64,000 nucleotides of DNA, taken from NCBI RefSeq assembly GCF_008727865.1, contig NZ_VTWU01000004.1, forward strand, positions 372,001 to 436,000, written 5' to 3'. The notes beneath the pieces are model-generated. The model had not been told where the DNA came from. It was given only the letters and a program-made list of their open reading frames with translations, and made no database searches. The position numbers were made by a program, and so were the translations under genes. This document shows positions 33,428-40,845 of this stretch, one piece after another. The DNA is from Hymenobacter busanensis (GTDB taxonomy: Bacteria; Bacteroidota; Bacteroidia; Cytophagales; Hymenobacteraceae). Position 1 is the stretch's first letter. Every line of letters begins with the position of its first letter.

Positions 33428-34303
33428 CTAGTGGTAGTCGTTGGGCTCGATGTGCACCAGCACCTGCCCCAGCTCGGGCAGCTGCGCGTGCAAGGTGTCG
33501 GCCAGCCGGTGGGCAATGGCGTGGCCTTCGGTTACCGAAATATCCCCGTCGACCATAGCGTGCAGGTCGATGTGGTACTTCATGCCGGCTTTACGCACGT
33601 AGCACTTCTCGGTGCCCCGCACCCCCGGCACCTGCGCGGCCACTTGCCGAATGGCGTCTACGAGGTCGTCGTAGAGGTGTTCGTCGAGGATTTCGCCCAG
33701 CGCGGGCCGGAAAATCAGGTAGCTGTTGTAGAGAATGAAGCCCGCGGCCAGCAGGGCAGCCCAGTCGTCGGCCGCCTCGTAGCCCTTGCCCATCAGCAGG
33801 GCAATGGAAATGCCGATGAAGGCCGCTACCGACGTAATGGCGTCGCTGCGGTGGTGCCAGGCATCGGCTTTCAGGGCCGAGCTGTTGGTTTCGCGGCTCT
33901 TGCGCATCATCACCCGAAACGAGTACTCCTTCCAGCCGATGATGGCCCCCAGCACCAGCAGCGTGTAGGGCTTGGGCAGCGCGTGCGGGGTGCGAATGTT
34001 CTGCACGCTCTCGTAGGCAATGACCAGCGACGAGATGATGAGGAAGCCCACGACCAGAAACGTGACCAGCGGCTCGATGCGCCCGTGGCCGTAGGGGTGG
34101 TTTTTGTCGGCGGGGCGGGCGGCGTATTGCAGGCCGAAGAGCACCAGAAACGAGGAAAACACGTCGGCCGTCGACTCGATGGCGTCGGCAATGAGGGCGT
34201 AGGAGTTGCCGAAGTAGCCGGCCAGCCACTTCACCAGCGCCAGCACCACGTTGCCCAGAATGCTGAAGTACGTGGCCTTGATGGCGGTTTTCTCGTGACT
34301 CAT
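33428..34303 (-). CDS. Cation diffusion facilitator family transporter
   Basis: A 291-residue inner-membrane antiporter for divalent metals such as zinc, iron or manganese. Six helices are predicted in residues about 10-205, with the helix-2 metal-site region ALIADAIESTAD (in the place of the usual HxxxD) and DAWHHRSDA in helix 5, which carries the HxxxD. The cytoplasmic C-terminal domain, about 210-285, includes KCYVRKAGMKYHIDLH, typical of CDF dimerisation domains. The change from histidine to alanine or leucine in helix 2 is a common feature of iron- or manganese-type members, so zinc specificity should not be assumed. Confidence 0.92.
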   Translation of the reverse strand: MSHEKTAIKATYFSILGNVVLALVKWLAGYFGNSYALIADAIESTADVFSSFLVLFGLQYAARPADKNHPYGHGRIEPLVTFLVVGFLIISSLVIAYESVQNIRTPHALPKPYTLLVLGAIIGWKEYSFRVMMRKSRETNSSALKADAWHHRSDAITSVAAFIGISIALLMGKGYEAADDWAALLAAGFILYNSYLIFRPALGEILDEHLYDDLVDAIRQVAAQVPGVRGTEKCYVRKAGMKYHIDLHAMVDGDISVTEGHAIAHRLADTLHAQLPELGQVLVHIEPNDYH

Positions 34304-34473
34304 AGGGAAGCTATACGGCCGGCCGCGCACCGGCAGCGGCCAACCGGGCCCGAAGGTCGGCATTCTTGCCGCGCGGCCCAACTTAGCGGGCCGCTATTGC
34401 TCGGGGCAGCGGCACCACCGGCCGCCGCCCGAAATACCCGGAAGTAGGTATAGGTGGCGGACAACCTCCTGAG

Positions 34474-34481
34474 TAGCTTTG
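34474..34481 (+). promoter_or_regulatory. -7 promoter element TAGCTTTG
   Basis: A perfect TAnnTTTG, 72 nt before the start of the large lipoprotein gene. Confidence 0.6.
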
Positions 34482-34553
34482 TTCTTCCGAAGTTGCGGCC
34501 GGTGGCCGTCGGGTCGGCAAACACATTGCTCCACCTTTATTGCCCGCCACTTT

Positions 34554-36299
34554 ATGGCCTACTCCTACAGACTGATTCTGTTGCTGATTACCGCGCTGCT
34601 CTTCTCCGTGAGCAGCTGCAAAAAGGAAACCGGCGAACTGCACGAGCCGGAAGACACGGCCACCGTCACGCTCGACAAAACCACCGCCGTGCCCGGCGAC
34701 GTGGTGCTGCTGACCTTCTCCAAAACCCTGGAAAACAAACCCGGTTGGGAAGTCACGCTGGGCGGCCGCAAGGTGGTGGTGGGCCGCGTGAGCGACACCG
34801 AAGCGGGTTTCATCGTGCCCGAAATGCCCAGCGGCGCCACCAGCCTCGACCTCTCGGCCCTCGGCTTCAAGAAGGCCCAAAGCCTGACCATCGGGCAGTA
34901 TACCGCCATTCAGGATCCGGCCGCGGTGTTTGCCGACTTCCAGACGCGCCTGACTACGGCCGTTGCCTACACCGAGGGGCTGACCCGCACCAGCACCTTC
35001 CCGCTGCCGGCCCAGAACCTGGCCGTGCTCAAGAACCTGCAACAAAGCCTACCGGCCATGTACGCCGCCGCCACGCCCGCCCAAAAGCTGGAAGCGGCCT
35101 ACCTCGTGCGCCAGCTGGCCTTCGAGCAGACGGATTTTACCACTTATGGCGAGAAGACAGCCAACGACAACCCGGCCGATAAGCTCTCTAAAATGGTAAC
35201 GCCTTACGCCCAGGCACGCATCAAGCTGGCCGTTACCATCGGCGTGATGGTCGCGGGCACTGCGGTAGCCAGTCCCCTGATTGTGGGTATTGGGTCGGTT
35301 GCCATGCTCTATCAGCTCAACAAGACCCTCAAGATGCAGGATGAAATCCTGAATACGGCGGCCATTGCCGCCAGCATCACCGACTACTCCAACCGCACCA
35401 CCGACGCTACCGCCGGTCTTTTGACGCTTCCCAACAACATTGCTAAAATTACCCGCATCGAGGCCACCTACCGCACTGTGCAGGTGGGGGATGCTTCGGG
35501 CCCCGCGTTTCTGCAGCAACTGCTGAAAGGGGTCGACGAAGTGAAATCCGTGCATGCCCGGCTGCAAGCGGCCATCGACCAGATCAAACAGTGGTTGCTG
35601 GGTAGTGCCACCAACCTTGCTCCATTTGTGGGAGCCAAAACCCAGGCCGCTACGGCTACCCTCTATATTCCGGCTCGTTTGCTGAGGGTGGGGTCCGTAT
35701 CCAACCAAGCTATTGACCTCTCGGCTACGGCACCGGCTACCGGCGACCTGCTCACGCTCAAAGCCTACAGCAACCTCACCGTGACAACGCCTTTTACCTT
35801 CGAGGTGAGCTACGAGAATGCCACGTTGGGGGTGAACGTCAAGAAACTTGTTACCGCCGAATTTGTACCCGCCAGTTTCTGCCCGGTTATCTCGCAGGCA
35901 ACGATGCTGCTGCTCACCGGAACCGGCAGCAAAACGTGGCGCTTGGTGCGGGAAGTCCATACCTCAACTAGTGGTAGTGGTACCTGGCAACCAGCTGCAG
36001 GAGCAACCATACGGTATGTATTCGATACCCAAGGACGTATTACTTACGATGCAGCCAGCATCGGCTCTACTACTGTCTCGGGCGCGCACTATACCTATTC
36101 CCTGTACCCAAAAGGAGTTACCGTGGTACGTCCGTTCTGCAATGACACGCAATACTTGCTGGCTAACCAATTGTGGGTGCCAGACTCTTATTACGGTACT
36201 TCGAGTGTTTACACCATCGACAGCATTACGGCTACTTCCTTACGCATTTCGTTCTCGACTGGCCCAGGCAGCCTCTCGTTTATGGAGCTTGTCAACTGA
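34554..36299 (+). CDS. Large lipoprotein, function unknown
   Basis: A 581-residue protein with a lipoprotein signal peptide (LLFSVSSCKK, cysteine near residue 22). Residues about 30-115 are beta-rich with KTTAVPGDVVLLTFSK and look like an IPT/TIG-type immunoglobulin-like domain. A helical region follows (about 120-390), including a very hydrophobic stretch AVTIGVMVAGTAVASPLIV around residue 225, then a beta-rich C-terminal part from about 400. The 3' third of the gene is less GC-rich than the start. No family was recognised. A good hairpin follows at 36337-36368. Confidence 0.65.
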   Translation: MAYSYRLILLLITALLFSVSSCKKETGELHEPEDTATVTLDKTTAVPGDVVLLTFSKTLENKPGWEVTLGGRKVVVGRVSDTEAGFIVPEMPSGATSLDLSALGFKKAQSLTIGQYTAIQDPAAVFADFQTRLTTAVAYTEGLTRTSTFPLPAQNLAVLKNLQQSLPAMYAAATPAQKLEAAYLVRQLAFEQTDFTTYGEKTANDNPADKLSKMVTPYAQARIKLAVTIGVMVAGTAVASPLIVGIGSVAMLYQLNKTLKMQDEILNTAAIAASITDYSNRTTDATAGLLTLPNNIAKITRIEATYRTVQVGDASGPAFLQQLLKGVDEVKSVHARLQAAIDQIKQWLLGSATNLAPFVGAKTQAATATLYIPARLLRVGSVSNQAIDLSATAPATGDLLTLKAYSNLTVTTPFTFEVSYENATLGVNVKKLVTAEFVPASFCPVISQATMLLLTGTGSKTWRLVREVHTSTSGSGTWQPAAGATIRYVFDTQGRITYDAASIGSTTVSGAHYTYSLYPKGVTVVRPFCNDTQYLLANQLWVPDSYYGTSSVYTIDSITATSLRISFSTGPGSLSFMELVN

Positions 36300-36336
36300 G
36301 TTTGTCAAACGCTTTTAGCAGCAACCCCCATCCCAC

Positions 36337-36368
36337 AACCGCCCCGCCTGCACCCAGGCGGGGCGGTT
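36337..36368 (+). terminator. Terminator-like hairpin after the large lipoprotein gene
   Basis: AACCGCCCCGCCTG pairs perfectly with CAGGCGGGGCGGTT around a CACC loop. There is no T tract, so termination may be weak or rho-dependent. Confidence 0.55.
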
Positions 36369-36399
36369 GCGTAATAGACGAAGCAACCCGCACAGCCGC

Positions 36400-36650
36400 T
36401 TTTCCGGTGCCGGCTAGTCGGCGGGGCCTTTCATACTTCCAAAACCCCGCGCCGTCTAGACGGCAGGCACTTTCCGATGCCACTGAACCCGGTGCCGTCT
36501 AGACGACGGGCACTTTCGCACTCTGCGAAACCCGGTGCCGTCTAGACGGCACCGGGTTTCGCAGTGCCCGAACCCCGCCCCGTCTAGGCAGCGGGCAATT
36601 TTGAGACTGTGTAAGCCCGTGCCGTCTAGACGGGGCGGTATGCCGCAAAA
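36400..36650. repeat. 42/43-bp tandem repeat array centred on CCGTCTAGACGG
   Basis: CTAG occurs at 36414, 36456, 36499, 36542, 36584 and 36626, that is at spacings of 42, 43, 43, 42 and 42. Four of the six sit in a TCTAGA. The arms between them share ACCCGGTGCCG- and GGGCACTTTC-like words. One unit is inverted, producing a perfect 42-bp palindrome at 36523-36564. Confidence 0.9.
36523..36564. repeat. Perfect 42-bp palindrome within the repeat array
   Basis: The left half 36523-36543 and right half 36544-36564 are exact reverse complements (left half begins CTGCGAAACCCGG). A fully symmetric sequence of this length can extrude as a cruciform or form a hairpin in RNA. Confidence 0.9.
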
Positions 36651-36731
36651 CCAAACAGCCGCCTCCGCCAAGGCGGAAACGGCTGTTGCGGGGTCGGTAG
36701 GTAACCCTAGGTGTACCGGCTGGGTCCAGGC

Positions 36732-37433
36732 TTAGGCGCCGGGGGCCACGCTGGGTTGCTTGGCGGCCCTACGGGCAGATGAGCCCTTTTGCACCTTCCC
36801 GAAATCGAAAAACCGATACACCTGTTCCGCGTCGTCGAAGCGCAGCTCCAGCTGGGCCTTGAGGCGGCGCAGGGCGCGGGCCAGGGCCAGCCAGTCGGCC
36901 GAAAGGGCCACGCGGGCCTGGTCGATGGCCGCGTCGGCGGTGGTGCGGGCTTCGGTGGTGGCGGCCAGCTGCCGGTAGGCGGCCTGGGCCTCGGCGGGCA
37001 GGGTGGCGTGGCCCAGGGCGGCGGCGTGCTGCTCGTAGAGGGCCAGTAGCTTCTTGGCTTCGAGCAGCAATTCTGCCTGAGTCAGGCCGGCGAGCTTGCT
37101 TTTCTGGTACTGCTTGAAGTCGGCGTACACGGGGAGCTTGCGCAGCTTGGGCGTCACGTGGTCCTTCATGGTATCGTCGACGAAGGCGAGCCACTGCTTG
37201 CGGGCGGCGCGGTAGGCCGCGGTGCCGCCGCTGGTCGATTCGCCGGCGTCGGTCAGGTTCTCGTCGAAGCCGGCCAGTGCGGCTTGCAGGGCGGTTTCGT
37301 GGGCGGTAAAGTCGGCCCCAAGCTGGGCCTGGCGCAGGCTGGCCAGGGTGGCGGTGCCCAGGGCCTTGAAATTGACGCGCGAGATGGGCAGCGTCGCAAA
37401 AAAGTGGTCGAAATAACTCTGGTAAGCTGGCAT
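36732..37433 (-). CDS. Conserved-looking helical protein, function unknown
   Basis: A 233-residue, Ala-, Lys- and Gln-rich protein without signal peptide or membrane helices. Predicted structure is nearly all helix, with a mid-protein segment AEAQAAYRQLAATTEARTTA that looks coiled-coil-like and a basic, disordered C-terminus. Codon use matches the neighbours, which supports a real gene. No known family was recognised. A TACCTTAC-like element lies roughly 55 nt upstream, matching the promoter consensus at only six positions. The 42/43-bp repeat array lies directly downstream. Confidence 0.6.
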   Translation of the reverse strand: MPAYQSYFDHFFATLPISRVNFKALGTATLASLRQAQLGADFTAHETALQAALAGFDENLTDAGESTSGGTAAYRAARKQWLAFVDDTMKDHVTPKLRKLPVYADFKQYQKSKLAGLTQAELLLEAKKLLALYEQHAAALGHATLPAEAQAAYRQLAATTEARTTADAAIDQARVALSADWLALARALRRLKAQLELRFDDAEQVYRFFDFGKVQKGSSARRAAKQPSVAPGA

Positions 37434-37614
37434 GGTAGAATGGGTAATTGGTGGAAATGACTAGCCCGACCCGGCTAGGCCGGACCAAGCGTAAGGTATT
37501 GAATGGCTGCGCTGGGGCAAGCGCCCCCAGCGGGAATATTTTGGCGCGCGCCGCAACGCCGCCAGTCGTGTTTCTTTGCACCCACGGCCCTTCCGCTTCC
37601 CCGCCGCTTCCGTT

Positions 37615-38100
37615 ATGACTACCGCCGACATCATCCGCCACCTGCACCTGACGCCGCACCCCGAGGGCGGCCACTACCGCGAAACCTACCGCTCCGGCCA
37701 CACCCTCGGCCCCGCCGGGCCCGACGCCCGCCACGTGAGCACGGCCATCTACTACCTGCTGGCCGGCCAGGACAAGTCGCACTTCCACCGCATCAAGTCC
37801 GACGAGCTGTGGTTTTTCCACCAGGGCCAGCCCCTGGACATCATTCTGCTCCTCCAGGGCCAGCCGCCCACCACCGTCACGCTCGGCACCGACCTGGCCG
37901 CGGGCCAGGTGCCCCAGGCCATTATTCCGGCCAACACGTGGTTTGCTGCCCGCCTCCCGCACGGCACCGGCCACGCCCTGGTCAGCTGCACCGTGGCCCC
38001 CGGCTTCGATTTCGCCGATTTCGAGCTGGCCACCCGGGAAGAACTAACGGCGGAGTTTCCGCACCTAACCGAGCTGATTGGGGAGCTGACGTTGGGGTAA
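37615..38100 (+). CDS. Cupin domain protein (DUF985 type)
   Basis: A 161-residue single-domain cupin. The first half has HPEGGHYRETYRS near residue 15 and the metal-binding region SHFHRIKSDELWFFHQG (residues about 57-73) with two histidines and a glutamate. VAPGFDFADFELATREEL near 130 is the C-terminal DUF985 signature. Members resemble the yeast YML079w protein and may bind a ligand or act as an isomerase, but the reaction is unknown. A TTTCTTTG element at 37571-37578 may be its promoter. The start at 37615 follows the family N-terminus. Confidence 0.85.
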   Translation: MTTADIIRHLHLTPHPEGGHYRETYRSGHTLGPAGPDARHVSTAIYYLLAGQDKSHFHRIKSDELWFFHQGQPLDIILLLQGQPPTTVTLGTDLAAGQVPQAIIPANTWFAARLPHGTGHALVSCTVAPGFDFADFELATREELTAEFPHLTELIGELTLG

Positions 38101-38142
38101 AGCTTATGCCGCAGTACCTGCAGTAAGCTCTTGGCTGATAAC

Positions 38143-39375
38143 TCAACTGCCCAGCCGGGCAGCTAGCCAGTCACGGGTTTCCCGGCCGGTTTTTTGTTCT
38201 ACCAGTGCCAGGAACGCCTGGGTGGTGTTTACGTGCGCGGCGGCCGTGGCTTGCAGGAGGCGGAAGAAGGCCTCGTCGCCGAGGCGGGTGTGCAGATCGG
38301 CGAGTACCACGGTGCCTTTGGAGTAGATAACCGCCCGGTACTGGGCCATGTCCTTGCGCGCATCAAACTGCAGAATGGGCGGGGCCGGCGCGGCCGCGGC
38401 GCGGTGCTTCAGCAACTGCTGGCGAAAGGTGGCTGTGTCGGCGGTAGCCCGCAGGTAGAGTAACCCCGAGTACGTGGCAAAGCCCTCGTTGAGCCAGTTG
38501 TCGTAGGTATTCCAGGTGCCCCAGCCCCACCACTTGTGGCTGATTTCGTGGGCCAGAATCAGCAAATCGGCTGGTTTGCGGGTGTCGAAATCGGAATAGG
38601 TAATGACCGCCGCGTTGTCAAGCAGCCCAAAGGCGTTCCGGTTGCTGCCGGGCAGCAGAATCCGAAAACGGCGAATGGGGGCGCGCCGACCAATGATGCG
38701 GTTCTGGTACGCGATGATGGCCAGCGCGTGCGTGCGCAAGAGCGAGTCGCGCACGTTGAAGGGGCGGTTGGCTTTGTAGAGTTCTACCCCGGCGTGCCGT
38801 CCGCCGAGCGTGGTAAACCGGCGGGCCGCCACGGCCGTCAGCTCGATGTTCGGGGCCTGACCGGTAAACACGTAGGTACCATTGGCGGCGCGGCGGGCGG
38901 GCCCGGTGCTGATTACCTGGTACGCAGCCGGAATATGCACGGCCAGCCGGTACCGTACCAGCGCGTATTCCTGGTCGGGAATGGTAGGCAGCCAGTTCGC
39001 GTGGGCCGTAAACTCCAGCACGCTGTCGGTCTGGAAAGGCGTAGTGCCGTTGTAGCGTACCGTAACGGTTTGTTGGCGGCTGGGCTGGGCAAAGCGCAGC
39101 GTCAGGCGGCGCAGGGTGTCTTGCTGAAACGCGTCGTAGAAAAGCGAATCGGTGTAGCCAAGTAGATGCGGACCCTGCACCTCCGTCACCCGAAATTTTC
39201 GGTTCACGTTGAATGCCAGGCTGCGCTGCGCCGTGGGGAACGATGCGGTCAGCTGGTAGCGGCAGGCAAACGTGCGGGTTTCCGGCTGGATGGAAAGGTC
39301 TACGTTGACCCGGTTTGGCATAGACCAAGCCAAGAAAGGCAGCAGCAAACAGGCAATAGAAATAGCGCAACGCAT
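38143..39375 (-). CDS. Compact M1-like metallopeptidase
   Basis: A 410-residue secreted protein with a signal peptide ending near LAWSMP. The N-terminal half is beta-rich, as in M1 aminopeptidases, and the catalytic part has the zinc motif HEISH with a downstream WLNEGFATYSG carrying the third ligand. The spacing between the second histidine and that glutamate is 16 residues, against the classical 18, and no GAMEN exopeptidase motif is visible (the equivalent position reads GLLDNAAVITYSD). The C-terminal domain of large M1 enzymes is missing. It may be a specialised endopeptidase or a divergent aminopeptidase. Confidence 0.8.
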   Translation of the reverse strand: MRCAISIACLLLPFLAWSMPNRVNVDLSIQPETRTFACRYQLTASFPTAQRSLAFNVNRKFRVTEVQGPHLLGYTDSLFYDAFQQDTLRRLTLRFAQPSRQQTVTVRYNGTTPFQTDSVLEFTAHANWLPTIPDQEYALVRYRLAVHIPAAYQVISTGPARRAANGTYVFTGQAPNIELTAVAARRFTTLGGRHAGVELYKANRPFNVRDSLLRTHALAIIAYQNRIIGRRAPIRRFRILLPGSNRNAFGLLDNAAVITYSDFDTRKPADLLILAHEISHKWWGWGTWNTYDNWLNEGFATYSGLLYLRATADTATFRQQLLKHRAAAAPAPPILQFDARKDMAQYRAVIYSKGTVVLADLHTRLGDEAFFRLLQATAAAHVNTTQAFLALVEQKTGRETRDWLAARLGS

Positions 39376-39396
39376 AGCAGAAAGCACAACAGCCGT

Positions 39397-39404
39397 CGAA
39401 GGTA
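39397..39404 (-). promoter_or_regulatory. Candidate -7 element TACCTTCG
   Basis: Seven of eight positions match TAnnTTTG, 21 nt upstream of the M1-like peptidase start. Confidence 0.4.
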
Positions 39405-39431
39405 GCGGATTGCGCCTTCGCCTGTCCGCTC

Positions 39432-39477
39432 TTACGCCGCCGTGTCGCCCACCTCACCCCCATCGTCAAGGATGGGA
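39432..39477 (-). repeat. Remnant of the 3' end of an ABC exporter gene
   Basis: This 46-bp stretch matches the last codons and stop of the ABC exporter gene at 40846-40891 with only four differences, all transitions. On the minus strand it would read DDGGEVGDTAA then a stop, against DDEDEVGDTAA in the intact gene. No further similarity is seen upstream, so it looks like a leftover of a deleted paralogue. Confidence 0.75.
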
Positions 39478-39556
39478 GATGCTGCCCTTCGTGAGCCGGG
39501 CAACTGGCTTGCGGTGCAGCAACCTCGCACAGGCTGCGAGTAGCTAATGCAGGCGA

Positions 39557-39574
39557 ATATTAATAAATTAATAT
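39557..39574. promoter_or_regulatory. AT-rich palindrome upstream of the 39669 gene
   Basis: ATATTAAT-AA-ATTAATAT forms two exact 8-nt arms. It lies in an AT-rich patch about 95 bp before a gene start and could be an operator. Confidence 0.4.
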
Positions 39575-39668
39575 GCTTGTTAACCGGAGCGGGTAGTTCC
39601 CGCACGGGGGAGGGGCCCCAAACCTAAACGCCGGGTGCCCACGATGCCTAATCACGCACTGGAATTGT

Positions 39669-40157
39669 ATGAAAAAGCTCGGTTTTCAGGTGCTACTGTG
39701 GCTGTCAACCTTGGGCGCCAGTGCCCAGGACCCAGCCTTTGCCAGAACCAAATTCGTAATCGGGCTATCGGCCCCCGAGTTGCTGCACGTCGGCGTTGGC
39801 ATTGATGCAACCAAGTACAACCAATTAGGACTTGGGGCCGGCGTCGGGCCTTCCTGGGGGACGCTGTGGCCTTCCCTAAGTGCCGAGCACCGCCTCTATT
39901 TCGGCAAAACCCAGGAGCTGACGAACCGCAAACAATGGTTTTTCCGGCAAGGCGCCACCTACTTTCCGGCGGGTGATGAAGGCGCCGGCACTCTATCCAT
40001 CGGCATCGATTTCAAGTCGAAGCGCAGCAACAGCGGGTGGACTATCGACGCGGGCATGTTTTGGTTCTACCCACAGGATCAGGACCGGTATTACAATTCC
40101 TTTCCGGCCCTACGCTTTCAGCACTACAGCTATTTCAGAAAGGGCGCCGGCGGGTGA
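39669..40157 (+). CDS. Secreted protein, outer-membrane-like, function unknown
   Basis: A 162-residue protein with a clear signal peptide (cleavage near ASAQD). The mature chain alternates hydrophobic and polar residues with many Gly, Tyr and Trp and ends in an aromatic residue-rich stretch (RFQHYSYFRKGAGG), features of a small beta-barrel or a secreted beta-rich protein. The segment LSIGIDFKSKRSNSGWTIDAG fits a transmembrane beta-hairpin. No family was recognised. It is preceded by an AT-rich palindrome that may be regulatory. Confidence 0.6.
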   Translation: MKKLGFQVLLWLSTLGASAQDPAFARTKFVIGLSAPELLHVGVGIDATKYNQLGLGAGVGPSWGTLWPSLSAEHRLYFGKTQELTNRKQWFFRQGATYFPAGDEGAGTLSIGIDFKSKRSNSGWTIDAGMFWFYPQDQDRYYNSFPALRFQHYSYFRKGAGG

Positions 40158-40215
40158 GCCGCTAGCGTTTTAGGAAACACCAATACCTAGAGCGTTTTGG
40201 GGATTCTAGGTTTTG

Positions 40216-40255
40216 GTCATGCTGAGCTTGTCGAAGCATGACGTCTTCACGTCAT
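40216..40255. repeat. Short GTCATGCTGAGC repeat with two hairpins
   Basis: GTCATGCT pairs with AGCATGAC around an 11-nt loop (40216-40242), and ATGACGT pairs with ACGTCAT at about 40238-40255. It resembles the ends of the dispersed repeat family but lacks the long body. It lies between two convergent genes and may help to end their transcripts. Confidence 0.6.
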
Positions 40256-40283
40256 TTTTAGCAGAATCCAAACACGCTCTTAC

Positions 40284-40790
40284 TTACAGACAATTGGGAG
40301 TGCCGCTAAAAAACGATGCCACACGTTCCCACTTAGCATCTTCATCAATCTCATACTCCCAGGCTCTGGGCTGCTGCTCTTTGGTTAAGCGCGTGAGGAT
40401 TGTATTTGCTTTTTCAGGATCGGGTACGAAATAATACAGTTCGCGGTAGCCTTTTACCGTTACCCGTCCCACATATTGTACCGCGCCGGCTTTCCGCAAC
40501 GCCTCCGTAATGATGTCTTCCGTCGCATCCAGCACAGGAGCTTCTGCACGTGTGGGATAACCGCCTGGGTTTTTGTTGACGGTGGTAATGTTTACGGCTA
40601 TACACCAAGGGAAATCTGCTTTGTGGGCATAGTCCTTATAGCCTAGATTGGCGGTAATAAAGACGTCGTTACGGTCTTGATCGGTAGCCTTCTGGATGCA
40701 CCAATTTTCTGGGGGAGTTTCGTCGGATTGTGCCGTGCAAGCCGAATGAAGTGAAAGGAGAGATAGTAAAAACAAAGAATAAACTTTCAT
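40284..40790 (-). CDS. DUF695 family protein with signal peptide
   Basis: A 168-residue protein with a signal peptide and a possible lipobox (LSLHSACTAQ). The mature part runs from PPENWCIQKATDQD to a C-terminal WEYEIDEDAKWERVASFF, with REAYYFV-like REALYYFV replaced by YRELYYFVPD in the middle; these pieces fit the DUF695 pattern of an enzyme-like or immunity-like fold found in many bacteria. The biological role is unknown. A TATCTTCG element (40836-40843) lies about 46 nt upstream of the start. Confidence 0.75.
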   Translation of the reverse strand: MKVYSLFLLSLLSLHSACTAQSDETPPENWCIQKATDQDRNDVFITANLGYKDYAHKADFPWCIAVNITTVNKNPGGYPTRAEAPVLDATEDIITEALRKAGAVQYVGRVTVKGYRELYYFVPDPEKANTILTRLTKEQQPRAWEYEIDEDAKWERVASFFSGTPNCL

Positions 40791-40835
40791 CGGGGACTAT
40801 CTAAAAAGCTGCAGTGAAGGTGCATAATGTTGGCT

Positions 40836-40843
40836 CGAAGATA
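40836..40843 (-). promoter_or_regulatory. Candidate -7 element TATCTTCG
   Basis: Seven of eight positions match TAnnTTTG upstream of the DUF695 gene. Confidence 0.4.
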
Positions 40844-40845
40844 CT

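Larger units (their letters stand above)
36300..36731. other. 432-bp intergenic region with terminator and repeat array
   Basis: It contains a terminator-like hairpin (36337-36368) and six regularly spaced CTAG-centred repeats (36400-36650). No gene is supported; short open frames on both strands are repeat translations. Confidence 0.7.

Noticed and set aside
36400-36650. CRISPR array
   Set aside because: The repeats are spaced by 42-43 bp, but the sequence between the palindromes is itself repetitive rather than unique spacers, and no cas genes are present.
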